Positions 16,101 to 25,062 of a stretch of DNA of 53,921 nucleotides are shown piece after piece. The position numbers and the translations under genes are program-made. Under the pieces are notes generated by a model. That model ran no database searches and was not told the DNA's origin. It was given only the letters and a program-made list of their open reading frames with translations. Positions within the stretch are counted from its first letter, which is position 1; every line of letters begins with the position of its first letter. The DNA is from Deltaproteobacteria bacterium SM23_61 (GTDB lineage Bacteria; Desulfobacterota; SM23-61): NCBI GenBank assembly GCA_001304105.1, contig LJUR01000003.1, positions 1-53,921 of the forward strand. The letters run 5' to 3'.

Positions 16101-18890
16101 ATCTGTGAAACCCGCTCCCCCGTGTCCGGGAACCTGATCGTTCAGGCCCAGACCGATGATCCCTCGGGCCGGCGTTCCGCCGCTCACCAGGAAATCTGGG
16201 TCGCGGAGAAGAAAGACTGGTGGTTCGCCGCGGGAGACCACGACCGGATCGACCTCCTCCCCGAGAAGAAGCGTTACGAGCCCGGAGAGACAGCGGTTTT
16301 CCAGGTCCGCATGCCCTTCCGCGAGGCTACCGCCCTGGTTACGGTCGAGCGCGAAGGGGTCATGGAAACATGGGTGCGGAAGATTTCCGGGAAAAAACCG
16401 GTGATCGAAGTCCCGGTCAAAGGAAACTACGCCCCCAATGTATTCGTCTCCGTCCTTCCCGTCCGGGGGCGGGCAGCGGACGTGAAGCCCACGGCCCTGG
16501 TGGACCTGGGGAGGCCCGCCTACAGGCTGGGCATTGCTGAAATCAACGTGGGCTGGAGGGATCACGAGCTGAAAGTGGATGTATCCGCGGACCGGAAGGT
16601 CTACCGCGTGCGGCAGAAAGCCAGGGTCAAGGTGGGGGTCAAAACCTGGGACGGAAAAATCCCGCCCGCCGGGAGCGAAGTGGCGGTGGCGGCCGTGGAC
16701 GAGGGCCTGCTGGAACTCATGCCCAACCGGAGCTGGAAGATCCTTCCAGCCATGATGGGACGGAGAGGCTACGGCGTACGAACGGCTACGGCCCAGGGCC
16801 AGGTCGTCGGCCGGCGGCATTTCGGGCTGAAAGCCCTGCCCCAGGGCGGGGGGGGAGGGAAGCAGATTACCCGCGAGCTCTTCGACACCCTTCTCCTGTG
16901 GAAAGGCCGGCTGCCGCTGGACGCCAACGGCGAAGCCTCCCTGGAAGTCCCCCTCAACGACTCCATCACCAGCTTCCATATTGTGGCCGTAGCCACGGGA
17001 GGCACGGGCCTCTTCGGCACCGGCTCCGCATCCATCCAATCCACCCAGGACTTGATGGTCTTTTCCGGCCTTCCTCCCCTGGTCAGGGAAGGAGACCGCT
17101 TCCAGGCCGAGTTCACCCTGCGCAACGCCGCCAACCGGATTATGGCGGTTGATCTTTCCGCCCGGGTCCAGGCAATCCCGACGCCCTTTAAACCCCTGTC
17201 CGTATCCCTCAAGCCCGGAGAAGCAAAGGAAGTCGGGTGGGAAGCGACCGTTCCCCGGGGAGCGGAAACGCTCCAGTGGGAGTTGGAGGCCCAGGAAAAG
17301 GGCTCCCCGGAAAAGGACCGGCTCAGAATCAGCCAGAAGGTCGTCCCTGCCGTCCCGGTCAGGACTTTTCAGGCCACCATCACCCAGGTGGAAAAGGATT
17401 TCCAGCTTGACCTGGAACGGCCGGCCGGTGCGCTCCCCGGCCGCGGGGGGGTGAAGGTGAATTTCCGCCCCCGCCTGGTCGAGAGCCTGAGCGGGGTGAG
17501 GGAATACATGGGGCGGTACCCTTACGGGTGCCTGGAGCAGAAGATCTCCGTCGCCGTTTCCTTGCGGGACGAAAAGAGGTGGAAAAAACTCATGGCTCAG
17601 ATCCCCTCCTACCAGGACGCGGACGGCCTGGTAAAATATTTCCCCAGGATGAGGCTCGGCAATGAAACCCTCACCTCTTATATTCTGGCCATCGGGCACG
17701 AGGCCGGTTGGTCCATCCCGGAAGAACCCAGGCAGAGGATGGAGGCGGGCCTCCGGAAATTCATAGAAGGAAGGATTATACGCGGCTCCCCCCTGCCCAC
17801 GGTGGACCTCGCCCTGAGAAAACTTGCGGCCATGGAAGCCCTCTCCAGGGGCGGAAAATTCGAAGCCAAGCTGCTGGGCTCCATATCCATCGAGCCCAAT
17901 CTCTGGCCCACCTCCGCGGTCATCGACTGGCTGAACCTCCTCAGGAATTCGCGGGATATTCCCAACCAGGCCGAGCGGATGGAGGAAGGAGAAAATATCC
18001 TCTCTTCCCGGTTGAATTTCCAGGGAACCACGATGGGTTTCTCCACGGAAAAATCCGATTGTCTGTGGTGGCTCATGGTTTCCGGGGACGTGAACGCGGT
18101 GCGGTCGGTTCTAGCTCTGCTGCGTTCCGAGAGATGGAAGGAAGACATGCCCCGCCTGGTGCAGGGTGCCCTGGCCAGGCAGAGGAAGGGGAAATGGGAT
18201 CTCACCCTGGCCAACGCCTGGGGAGTCCTGGCCATGGAGAAATTCTCCCGGGCCTTCGAGGCAGTTGCCGTTTCCGGGACGACCCGGGCAGAATTGTCGG
18301 ACCAATCTCAATCCATCGACTGGAAGGCTTCGCCCGGGGGAAAGATTTCTTCCTTTCCCTGGCCCGAGCCAAAGGGGGACCTGACGATCAATCATCAGGG
18401 GTCCGGAAAGCCGTGGGTGACGGTGCAGAGCCTGGCCGCCATTCCCCTGAAAGAGCCTCTCTCCAGCGGCTATAGAATTCAAAAAACGGTGACTCCTGTC
18501 CAGCGGAAGGATGCGAATCACCGGAGCCGCGGCGACATCCTGCGGGTCCGCCTGGAGATGGAGGCCCAGGCGGACCAGACTTGGGTGGTGGTGAGCGACC
18601 CCATCCCCGCAGGGTCTTCGATCCTGGGAAGCGGCCTGGGAAGGGATTCCCGGCTCCTGACCCGGGAGGAGAAAAAGGAAGGCTGGGTCTGGCCGGCCTA
18701 CGAAGAGAGGTCTTTCGAGGCCTTCCGGGCCTACTACCGCTACGTGCCCAAAGGGAAGTGGACCGTGGAATACACCCTTCGCCTGAATCAGGCCGGGCTT
18801 TTCCAGCTCCCCACTACGCGGGCGGAATCGCTCTACTTCCCCGAAATGTTCGGGGAAATTTCCAATCGGGCTTTCGAGGTCCAGCCGTGA
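13173..18890 (+). CDS. Alpha-2-macroglobulin family protein (YfhM-like) with thioester
   Basis: 1905 residues from ATG 13173, preceded by AAGGAGAG; the open frame extends upstream only through repeat DNA. Residues 1-31 are a signal peptide with a repetitive core (FLNLNLDLNLGLPLWA). MG-type beta domains follow, with the bait/A2M signature region near 1280-1330 (GRLPLDANGEASLEVPLND; GLPPLVREGD). The thioester motif G-C-L-E-Q has Cys1453 and Gln1456, followed by an alpha-alpha toroid. This matches bacterial A2Ms that trap attacking proteases in the periplasm. There is no lipobox, so it is probably soluble or anchored otherwise. The pbpC gene follows 111 bases downstream, the conserved yfhM-pbpC pairing in which PbpC repairs peptidoglycan damage. 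Confidence 0.95.
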   Translation: MKKASLALLSFSLFFLNLNLDLNLGLPLWAQESPRVEKFTPQGTVKNIRQVRVRFSEPMVPFGEARDLAEPFAISCPREGTPRWADPRNWVYDFEKDLPAGIRCEFTLKPGLKTLSGKEITEAKTFAFSTGGPAVRDSIPHQGHKSIDEEQVFILRLDAEPDLESVLKNVSFSVEGLPERVGISVVEGKERKKILESGRARWISRNLKESGDFLLLIRSRQRFPNKAKVNLVWGKGVQTRTGVATERDQVLPFRARDAFSAAFRCQRENPRSACLPITPMRLAFSAPVPAKWAPRIILKGPGEKIWKPRLPVEERDYFNGITFPGPFPENAAFRLELPAGLQDEVGRPLVNADKFPLEVRTDRYPPLAKFSSRFGILELNADPAIPVTLRNLEPRVKGRMVKVDGEPGIFGRVLGKILSLPPDRNVEVQAWLRKVAAASREKSLLSDEPAANPFQIPKPQGGRAFEVVGIPLKKPGLYIVELESTILGEALLDPPRPMYVPAAALVTNLSVHFKWGRESSLVWVTTLDNGEPVRDALVTVRDCQEKILWEGKTDAEGLARIQEPLPSGQDLTRCEHSVDSHDYSQARALHLQGGLLVMAQTRGDMAFVHSSWNQGIEPWRFQLPYEDYRGPVMGHTVFDRTLLRAGQTVHMKHILRQRTTQGFSPVAEDKRPDLVSIQHGGSGEKYEFALKWDGQGIAETTWTIPRDAKLGNYYVVLVKKESGKRRGEWRRTSGNFRVEEFRVPLLRGTIKPPAEPLVNAEEVALDLSVQYLAGGGAGLLPVRLRSEVRPRSIPPFEGFDRFVFANGPVREGLVRRGAAFEEEEGEGEEAVDGRKGAKIPSRDLVLDRAGSARTSLQKIPSFEIPMEIQTEMEFKDPNGEVQTVSTRIPLWPSRYLIGIKPDSWTLSKEAFKFNVAVLDLEGRPVAGARVETEIFQRRIFTHRKRIAGGFYAYDHTEETKKVASLCSGKTDSKGLLICETRSPVSGNLIVQAQTDDPSGRRSAAHQEIWVAEKKDWWFAAGDHDRIDLLPEKKRYEPGETAVFQVRMPFREATALVTVEREGVMETWVRKISGKKPVIEVPVKGNYAPNVFVSVLPVRGRAADVKPTALVDLGRPAYRLGIAEINVGWRDHELKVDVSADRKVYRVRQKARVKVGVKTWDGKIPPAGSEVAVAAVDEGLLELMPNRSWKILPAMMGRRGYGVRTATAQGQVVGRRHFGLKALPQGGGGGKQITRELFDTLLLWKGRLPLDANGEASLEVPLNDSITSFHIVAVATGGTGLFGTGSASIQSTQDLMVFSGLPPLVREGDRFQAEFTLRNAANRIMAVDLSARVQAIPTPFKPLSVSLKPGEAKEVGWEATVPRGAETLQWELEAQEKGSPEKDRLRISQKVVPAVPVRTFQATITQVEKDFQLDLERPAGALPGRGGVKVNFRPRLVESLSGVREYMGRYPYGCLEQKISVAVSLRDEKRWKKLMAQIPSYQDADGLVKYFPRMRLGNETLTSYILAIGHEAGWSIPEEPRQRMEAGLRKFIEGRIIRGSPLPTVDLALRKLAAMEALSRGGKFEAKLLGSISIEPNLWPTSAVIDWLNLLRNSRDIPNQAERMEEGENILSSRLNFQGTTMGFSTEKSDCLWWLMVSGDVNAVRSVLALLRSERWKEDMPRLVQGALARQRKGKWDLTLANAWGVLAMEKFSRAFEAVAVSGTTRAELSDQSQSIDWKASPGGKISSFPWPEPKGDLTINHQGSGKPWVTVQSLAAIPLKEPLSSGYRIQKTVTPVQRKDANHRSRGDILRVRLEMEAQADQTWVVVSDPIPAGSSILGSGLGRDSRLLTREEKKEGWVWPAYEERSFEAFRAYYRYVPKGKWTVEYTLRLNQAGLFQLPTTRAESLYFPEMFGEISNRAFEVQP

Positions 18891-18895
18891 AGATC

Positions 18896-18986
18896 CCCCT
18901 CACCCTACCCTCTCCCGCGAGGGGAGAGGGTAAACCATTGCCAAGGAAAAAATTCCCTCCCCCTTCGACGGGGGAGGGCCAGGGTG
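18896..18986. repeat. Double GC-rich hairpin between the A2M and pbpC genes
   Basis: Hairpin 1 is CCTCTCCC-gcga-GGGGAGAGG (about 18909-18930). Hairpin 2 is CCCTCCCCC-ttcga-CGGGGGAGGG (about 18955-18980). 'CCCTCACCCT...CTCTCCC' is a wording seen in dispersed palindromic elements. No T tract follows either hairpin, so readthrough into pbpC is likely, possibly reduced or with the mRNA stabilised. Confidence 0.6.
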
Positions 18987-19000
18987 GGGGTGAATATAAG

Positions 19001-21064
19001 ATGCCAATTGTTTTTGTATTTGCTCTCTGCTCCCTGCTCCCCGCTCTCTGCTTCTCTCCCGGAAGCGCTTTTGCTCTCCCCTCCTACCCGGAGGTCCGCA
19101 AGGCTTACGTGAAGTCCGATTCCCTTCTCCTCGACCGGCGGGGAGAAGTCATCCATGAGCTTCGGACGGATCTCAAGCGGCGCCGCCTGGAGTGGACGCC
19201 CCTGAAGGATATCTCCCCGGCCTTGAAGGAGGCCGTGGTTGCCGCTGAAGACCGTCGTTTCTACTCCCATTCCGGGATCGACTACCTGGCTCTTGGCTCG
19301 GCTCTACTCCAGCGTCTGACTTCTTCCGGTACGCGGGGGGCGAGCACCCTCTCCATGCAGTTGGCCGCCCTGCTGGACAAGGACCTGAAGCCGGCCAGGG
19401 GAAGGAGATCGATCCGGCAGAAAGGAAAACAGATCCTGGCCGCGTGGGAACTGGAGCGCTCCTGGTCGAAGGAAGAAATTCTCGAAGCCTACCTGAACCT
19501 GATCACCTTCCGGGGAGAGCTCCAGGGAATTTCCGCCGCTTCCCGCGGACTTTTCGCCAAAGCCCCCCACGGCCTGGACCGGTCGGAGTCTCTCCTCCTT
19601 GCCTCCCTGATCCGCTCTCCGGGAGCCTCCTATGAAGACTTGACCAAGAGGGCAAATCTTCTTGCCGGGTCTTTACAGTGGCCGGTGAATCCCGCGGAGA
19701 TCTCCTCCCGGGGGAAGAAGATTTTCATGGGGGCTAACCTCGTTGGTCCGCAAACCGCTCTGGCTCCTCACGTGGCCAGGCACCTGCTGAAGGGTAAGCC
19801 TCCCGGCACATCACTGACCTGCCCCCTGGATGGAGGGGTCCAGCGTTTCGTCCTCGATCGGCTGGCTCACCACCTGATCCCCCTGCGTTCGCAAAACGTA
19901 GTCAATGGCGCCGTCCTGGTGGTGGAAAACAAAACCGGAGAAGTCCGGGCTTACGCGAGTTACAGCGGCGATCCGGCCCTTTTCCGCTTCGTGGACGGGG
20001 TCAAGGCCAAGAGACAGGCGGGGTCCACCCTGAAACCTTTCCTTTACGGCCTCGCCCTGGACCGACGATTGCTGACTCCTGCTTCCCTTCTGGAGGATTC
20101 TCCCCTGGATGTTCCGGTCTTCAGCGGGATCTATCATCCCCGGAACTACGAGAGTCAGTTTCAGGGCCTGGTCCCGGTTCGCATCGCCCTGGCTTCCTCT
20201 TTGAATATCCCCGCGGTGCGGGTCATATCACTGGTGGGGCTGGAAGATTTTTTGAATAAGCTGCGGGCCCTGGGAATCCGGGACCTCAATGAAGAGGGGG
20301 ATTTCTACGGCCCGGCCCTGGCCCTGGGTTCCGCCGACGTGACCCTCCTGGAACTGGTCAACGCTTACCGGACCCTGGCCAATGGCGGGGAATGGAGTGA
20401 ACTTCGCTTCGCGTCCCGCGGAGAAACGAAATCCCCGGGCAAGCGGGTCTTCTCATGCGAGGCTGCTTTCTTGATCTCCCACATTCTTTCCGACCGGGAG
20501 GCCCGTTCCCCGACCTTCGGCCTGGAAAACCCCCTGGCGACCCGCTTCTGGACAGCGGTGAAAACAGGGACCAGCAAGGATATGCGGGACAACTGGTGCG
20601 TCGGGTATTCCCAAAAATACACGGTGGGTGTGTGGGTGGGAAATTTTACCGGCGAACCCATGTGGAACGTGAGCGGGATCAGCGGGGCGGCCCCGGTCTG
20701 GGTCGAAGTGATGAACCACCTCCACCGGGGTGAAGTTCAGACGAAAAGAGAGCCGCCCTCGGATTTGGTCAAGGCCAGGGTCAATTTTCCGGAGGGGAGT
20801 CAGCCCCCCCGCGAAGAATGGTTTATCCGGGGGACGGAACCGGCTTTCCCGGAGTCCCCCGGCGTCTCTCCGCACCAAAAAATCCTTTACCCCACTGCGG
20901 GGGAAGTGATCGCCCTGGACCCGGACATCCCCCGGGAACTGCAGAAAATGTTCTTTGTCTTGCAGACCCCCCAGAAAGGAATGCATTGGGTTCTCAACTT
21001 TGAAAGACGCGGAAGGCCGAATGATCGACTCGGTTCTTTTCGAGGTCAAAGGATCAAACGTTGA
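19001..21064 (+). CDS. pbpC: Penicillin-binding protein 1C (glycosyltransferase/transpeptidase)
   Basis: 687 residues from ATG 19001; the frame is open upstream through the A2M 3' end and the hairpins, but that translation is not protein-like. The N-terminus is a hydrophobic leader. The GT51 glycosyltransferase follows (AAEDRRFYSHSGID with catalytic Glu83; GASTLSMQL at 113-121). The transpeptidase has Ser342 in GSTLKPF, S400-L-N and K521-T-G. A C-terminal BiPBP_C domain closes the protein. PbpC polymerises and crosslinks peptidoglycan and pairs with A2M in Gram-negative envelope defence. The leader is encoded by a GCTCTCTGC repeat array (19016-19056), and the ribosome-binding site is weak. 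Confidence 0.93.
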   Translation: MPIVFVFALCSLLPALCFSPGSAFALPSYPEVRKAYVKSDSLLLDRRGEVIHELRTDLKRRRLEWTPLKDISPALKEAVVAAEDRRFYSHSGIDYLALGSALLQRLTSSGTRGASTLSMQLAALLDKDLKPARGRRSIRQKGKQILAAWELERSWSKEEILEAYLNLITFRGELQGISAASRGLFAKAPHGLDRSESLLLASLIRSPGASYEDLTKRANLLAGSLQWPVNPAEISSRGKKIFMGANLVGPQTALAPHVARHLLKGKPPGTSLTCPLDGGVQRFVLDRLAHHLIPLRSQNVVNGAVLVVENKTGEVRAYASYSGDPALFRFVDGVKAKRQAGSTLKPFLYGLALDRRLLTPASLLEDSPLDVPVFSGIYHPRNYESQFQGLVPVRIALASSLNIPAVRVISLVGLEDFLNKLRALGIRDLNEEGDFYGPALALGSADVTLLELVNAYRTLANGGEWSELRFASRGETKSPGKRVFSCEAAFLISHILSDREARSPTFGLENPLATRFWTAVKTGTSKDMRDNWCVGYSQKYTVGVWVGNFTGEPMWNVSGISGAAPVWVEVMNHLHRGEVQTKREPPSDLVKARVNFPEGSQPPREEWFIRGTEPAFPESPGVSPHQKILYPTAGEVIALDPDIPRELQKMFFVLQTPQKGMHWVLNFERRGRPNDRLGSFRGQRIKR

Positions 21065-21239
21065 AGAATACATTGAAGATCCACACAGCGCAACAGAGAC
21101 GCAACCAAAAGGATAAGCTCCGCCCAAGACCACGCTGTCGCTTCTCCCTCAATCTGTATCGGTAGAAGGCATGCATGGTTCGAATTCCGCTGTCGATGTT
21201 GGAGTTCCGTCGTAATAAACAGCCGCGCCCTCACATACC

Positions 21240-21274
21240 GGAGGTCGATGGTTCAAATCCATTACCCCCTACCA
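21240..21274 (+). pseudogene. tRNA 3' fragment with CCA end
   Basis: GATGG-TTCAAAT-CCATT (21247-21263) is a complete T arm with the TTCRANY loop. It is followed by a seven-base acceptor strand ACCCCCT (21264-21270) and ACCA. No matching 5' acceptor (AGGGGGT), D arm or anticodon arm is found upstream. It is therefore a 3' remnant, as expected at an attachment site of an integrated element, followed by a terminator. Confidence 0.6.
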
Positions 21275-21404
21275 GTGATAACAAAGGGTTGCAGGTTAAT
21301 TCTTGCACCCCTTTTTTTTGATGTCAAAATGGGGGCTACTGGTTTTGGAGGTTGGGGTGGAGAAGGACCAGTGAGATGAGCAGTCGGATCAAGTACTTCC
21401 TGCA
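21264..21404 (+). repeat. Left copy of a ~140-bp direct repeat (with terminator hairpin)
   Basis: It begins CCCCCTACCAGTGA. It contains an imperfect hairpin and T run (about 21283-21322: AAAGGGTTGCA ... TGCACCCCTTTTTTTT), then 'gatgtcaaaatggggg' and 'agtcggatcaagtactt'. The copy at 36098-36238 aligns along its whole length, roughly three quarters identical by eye. Confidence 0.7.
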
Positions 21405-21973
21405 ACTTTCGAGTACTAATTTTGAAAAGTGTTGTAGATTTCTATTGGCAATCGAGGTTTGGATATACTTTTCATTCTTTGAATTTTAGCCAGGTTTAGA
21501 CATTGGCACTTAGGCTACACTTTCCCGATTGATCCAAAGGAGAGTTTTTGATACCTTGGCATTGCAATTGACCTACCCATAAACGAGCAGTACCTGCATC
21601 TGTACTTCTGAAGGCCTTGTGAAATGGGTTTTCCAGAAGTATCCAATATAAAGGCTACAAGGGGATTCAGAGTTTCCCTTTGAGGCCTCTTTCATTCATG
21701 AAATAATCCAATCCATTGGTTTTAGTTGGATGGTGTACGATGTGCCAGTGGCAAGAGAAGGCCGTGGGCAGATTAATTATCGAGACGGAAATTCTGGAAC
21801 GAGGGCTAAGGAGTTTTGCCATTTTTTTGTGGGGCCATCCCCCTGGTATTTGATGATGGTAGCCTTGGCGTCGATCTTTGCAGCTTTTCTTCCCTTTATC
21901 AGGAGCAACATTCCGCGAAGCGATTAGATTGAGAAGGACAGAATCCAACGGAGGTTCGGGCGATCATGAAGGA
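21405..21973. other. About 570 bases without a supportable gene
   Basis: AT-richer DNA between the direct repeat and the URO-D gene. Short frames exist on both strands (65 and 93 codons around 21670-21948), but neither has a convincing ribosome-binding site or recognisable motif. I see no hairpin or repeat of note. Confidence 0.4.
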
Positions 21974-23005
21974 TCAGAGAGCCAAGGGATATTTTCCTAA
22001 GGTGCGAGCCGCCTCGATATAGGCCAAAAAGTTCTTCGGAGGAACACCGGAATGAATTGAATTGCTGGAGGCAATCATGTATCCCCCGTCGGCAGCCCCC
22101 TCCTTCAGGCATCGGCGAACGTCTTCGACCACGGCTTCCGTTGATTCAGAGGTGAGAGCTTCTTTGCAGTTTAAGTTCCCGATCAAACAGATCCGGCGCC
22201 CAAACCGTTTCTTGAATTCGGCGAGGCTCTGTCCGGGCAAAGGTTCAATTGGATGGAGGGCATCGATTCCGGTCTCAAGAAGGGGCTCCACCAATTGGGT
22301 AATCAGACCATCCGTATGCTTCACTACCTTGAGTCCAAGGTTGTGGGCCGTTTCCACGATTTTTTTGAGACCCGGTTGGAAAAAATTTTGCCACATTTGC
22401 GAAGACATCATGGGCCCGGTATTAAAGGCATAGTCATCAGTGGGGCGAATGATGTCCACCCCGATCTGGGCACCCGCACGAATCAACTCGCAGTTGTATT
22501 CCACAACCATATCAATTATTTTCTTGGCAAAAAGGGGATTCATAATAAGATCCATAAGAAAATCGCTCATCCCGCGCAGTTTCCAGGGAATGGCGAAGGA
22601 ATCAGACATCCCGAGAACGACCGGTTTGACCCCTTTAAAGCGCCGGACTGCAGAAGTGAGATTAGCCAATCGATGGGGGGCACGTGGGTCGGGTGGACAA
22701 AACTTTCGCAGGTCTTCTTCGTTTTTCAAAGGTGAGTTTACCGGGGAAGGCATAATGTCGTCACCGAGCATCATTACGATTCCCCATTCGTCCCGGAAGT
22801 ACTTCTTTTGTGGGTCGATGGGTTCATACTGATAGGTTTCGCGATAATAGATGGCATCGAGATTATATTTTTCCACCATGTCTTCAAGGGTTTCTCCCGG
22901 GAGGATCGATTCGATGACTTTGGGAGCCATGGCACATTCAAAAATGGGAACACGGTCCGGCACCCCTAAATTCAAGGCGGTCAATACACGCTCATAGGAA
23001 TTCAT
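21974..23005 (-). CDS. URO-D family (methylcobamide:acceptor methyltransferase-like) protein
   Basis: 343 residues; AAGGAGAA lies seven bases before the ATG at 23005. The opening (NSYERVLTALNLGVPDRVPIFE) and the barrel motifs match the uroporphyrinogen decarboxylase-like superfamily, in the branch that includes MtaA/CmuA-type corrinoid methyltransferases rather than haem HemE. Possible zinc ligands are His in KHTDG and Cys in GNLNCKE. The product would move methyl groups between a corrinoid protein and an acceptor; substrate unknown. It is the left-most gene of the repeat-flanked segment and points outward. A second URO-D gene sits at 33788. Confidence 0.85.
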   Translation of the reverse strand: MNSYERVLTALNLGVPDRVPIFECAMAPKVIESILPGETLEDMVEKYNLDAIYYRETYQYEPIDPQKKYFRDEWGIVMMLGDDIMPSPVNSPLKNEEDLRKFCPPDPRAPHRLANLTSAVRRFKGVKPVVLGMSDSFAIPWKLRGMSDFLMDLIMNPLFAKKIIDMVVEYNCELIRAGAQIGVDIIRPTDDYAFNTGPMMSSQMWQNFFQPGLKKIVETAHNLGLKVVKHTDGLITQLVEPLLETGIDALHPIEPLPGQSLAEFKKRFGRRICLIGNLNCKEALTSESTEAVVEDVRRCLKEGAADGGYMIASSNSIHSGVPPKNFLAYIEAARTLGKYPLAL

Positions 23006-23164
23006 GGCTGGGTTCTCCTTTTCCTTGTTGGCAGGACGGTTTGTCGAAAAGATTATTCGGAGGATCGAGCCCCAAAGCTTTGCCTCAAATGGTCGAATTT
23101 TATGCTATTATAACACAGGATCAAGGAAAGACTTTGTTTCTTGCTACCGCCGATCTCAAAGACT

Positions 23165-24412
23165 ATGGAGCGCTGGCAGAAAGAAAAAAATATAAAAGGG
23201 CTCGCCCAGGAGGCGGCTATTCTGGCGGAGATCGGGCGAATCATAAGCTCGACCCTGAATATCGAGGAGGTCTATGAACGGTTTGCGCGGGAGGTCAAAA
23301 AGCTGATTCCATTCGATCGAATCGCGATTAACCTCATTGATTCAGAAAGGAAAACCATCAGGAGCCCTTATGAGAGCGGGTTAACCATACCCGGGCGCCG
23401 CATTGGTAGCGTCTTTCCTCTGGAGAATTCCTTTAATGAAAAAGTCATGCTGGCTCGCTCCGGGGTGGTTTTCAATCCCCGAAGCGAGAAGGCTTTCGAT
23501 CGCCGCTTTTTCCATCTGAAACCGGTTTTCCAGGCTGGAATCCGGTCCTATATGGGAGCCCCGCTCATTTCGCGGGATCAGGTCATTGGCACCTTGCAGT
23601 TCCGGTCGAAGAAGCCGGGGGTCTACAAGCGGTGGGATATCAAGCGGGCTGAACGGATCGCTCACCAAATCGCCGGGGCCATTGCCAACGCCCAGCTTTT
23701 TCTCAATCTCAAGAAGATGCAAAAGGCGCTGCGGGGCTCCGAGCGCCAACTTCGCTTTCTATCTTCCCACCTGCTGAGTGCGCAGGAGTCTGAAAGGCGA
23801 CGGATCTCCCGGGAGCTTCACGACGACCTGGGTCAGGCTTTGACCCTCCTCAAGTTTCAGTTCGGATTTGTGGAAAAACGACTGCCGGTTGAAATGACTG
23901 CCTTGCGGCAAGAATGCGAACAGGCCCAGAAAAACATCGAGGAGATCATCGAAAACGTTCGTCGTCTTTCCCGGGACTTACGCCCATCGATCCTTGAAGA
24001 TTTCGGCCTTGAGGCCGCTTTGAAGCGTCTCGTACAGGATTTTTCCAAACTCTACCAGCTTCGGGCATCTTTGAGCCTCGAGGCCTTGCACCACTTGACT
24101 TCTCCCCAGAAAGAGGTGATGGTCTACCGGATCCTCCAGGAGGCTTTGACCAATGTCGGGAAGCACGCCCAGGCCACCCAGGTATCGATCCAGGTGAAAA
24201 AGAAGGGGGGCTCCCTCCGCTTTATTGTGGAAGATGATGGGAGAGGATTTTCCCCAAGGAGGAACGGGCAGGATTCGAGTTCGTCGGTGGGCTTAGGATT
24301 TGCCACGATAACCGAACGTACGAGGCTTCTGGGAGGCAAAATCAAGATTCAAAGTGAAGAGGGAAAGGGGACTCGTTTGATCCTGATGGTTCCCATCGAA
24401 AATGAAAGATGA
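23165..24412 (+). CDS. GAF-domain sensor histidine kinase, NarL type (HisKA_3)
   Basis: 415 residues from ATG 23165; a TTG at 23141 is a possible earlier start. A GAF domain spans about 20-170 (IGRIISSTLNIEEVYERF; GAPLISRDQVIGTLQF). The HisKA_3 phosphoacceptor is His219 in RRISRELHDDLGQALT. The ATPase domain has its N box in EALTNVGKHAQ and glycine boxes in DDGRGF and GLGFATITERTRLLGG. It has no membrane helix, so it is a cytoplasmic sensor of an unknown small ligand or redox signal. The stop overlaps the start of the response regulator (ATGA), so the two are translationally coupled. Confidence 0.92.
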   Translation: MERWQKEKNIKGLAQEAAILAEIGRIISSTLNIEEVYERFAREVKKLIPFDRIAINLIDSERKTIRSPYESGLTIPGRRIGSVFPLENSFNEKVMLARSGVVFNPRSEKAFDRRFFHLKPVFQAGIRSYMGAPLISRDQVIGTLQFRSKKPGVYKRWDIKRAERIAHQIAGAIANAQLFLNLKKMQKALRGSERQLRFLSSHLLSAQESERRRISRELHDDLGQALTLLKFQFGFVEKRLPVEMTALRQECEQAQKNIEEIIENVRRLSRDLRPSILEDFGLEAALKRLVQDFSKLYQLRASLSLEALHHLTSPQKEVMVYRILQEALTNVGKHAQATQVSIQVKKKGGSLRFIVEDDGRGFSPRRNGQDSSSSVGLGFATITERTRLLGGKIKIQSEEGKGTRLILMVPIENER

Positions 24413-25062
24413 AAAAGAACCCTCCCTATCGGATTCTTCTGGCGGATGATCATATTTTATTGCGGCAGGGTTTGAAACGAATCCTGGCTGAGACGCCCAA
24501 TCTTCAAGTTGTTGGTGAAGCAGGTGACGGACTCGAGCTTCTCAAAATCCTCAAAAAAGAGACCCCTGACATGGTGATATTGGATATTTCCATGCCCAAT
24601 CTGAGGGGGATCGAAGCAACCCGGGAAATAAAGACGTTTTGGCCTAAGGTGAAAATCCTGATCCTCACCATGCACCGGGACAAGGAATATTTTGAACAGG
24701 CCATGCGCGTTGGAGCCGATGGCTATCTATTAAAGGAGGCTGCGGATAAGGAGCTCTTTCTGGCCATTGAAAAGATCCGTGAGGGGAAAATTTTCATCTC
24801 CCCTTTCTTCTCCTCGGAGATGGCTGCCGACTGGATTCAAATTCAAAGGGGGCGAGGGACCCCTGAGCCAGACCCATTAACCCTTCGGGAAAAGGAAATT
24901 CTTAAATTGGTTGCAGAAGGGAAGACGAATCGAGAGATTGCCAACCTTCTGACAATCAGCGTCCGGACTGTGGAAAACCATCGAGCCAATCTAATGAAGA
25001 AGCTTTCCTTAAAAAAGACCCCCGACCTGGTAAAATACGCCCTCCGACACGGCTACGCCTGA
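24409..25062 (+). CDS. NarL/FixJ-type response regulator
   Basis: 217 residues. The receiver domain has the acidic pair DD at 13-14, the phospho-acceptor Asp59 in MVILDISMP and a conserved Lys in the LLKEAADK region. A LuxR-type HTH follows at about 155-212 (LTLREKEILKLVAEG; TVENHRANLMKKLSL). It starts inside the kinase stop codon. The next genes, 250 bases downstream in the same direction, encode a TPP-dependent dehydrogenase complex, which is the most likely regulatory target. That link is inference. Confidence 0.93.
   Translation: MKKNPPYRILLADDHILLRQGLKRILAETPNLQVVGEAGDGLELLKILKKETPDMVILDISMPNLRGIEATREIKTFWPKVKILILTMHRDKEYFEQAMRVGADGYLLKEAADKELFLAIEKIREGKIFISPFFSSEMAADWIQIQRGRGTPEPDPLTLREKEILKLVAEGKTNREIANLLTISVRTVENHRANLMKKLSLKKTPDLVKYALRHGYA

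Noticed and set aside
21667-21948. Overlapping short frames on both strands near the left direct repeat
   Set aside because: No start signals, motifs or compositional support; listed only as gene-free DNA.
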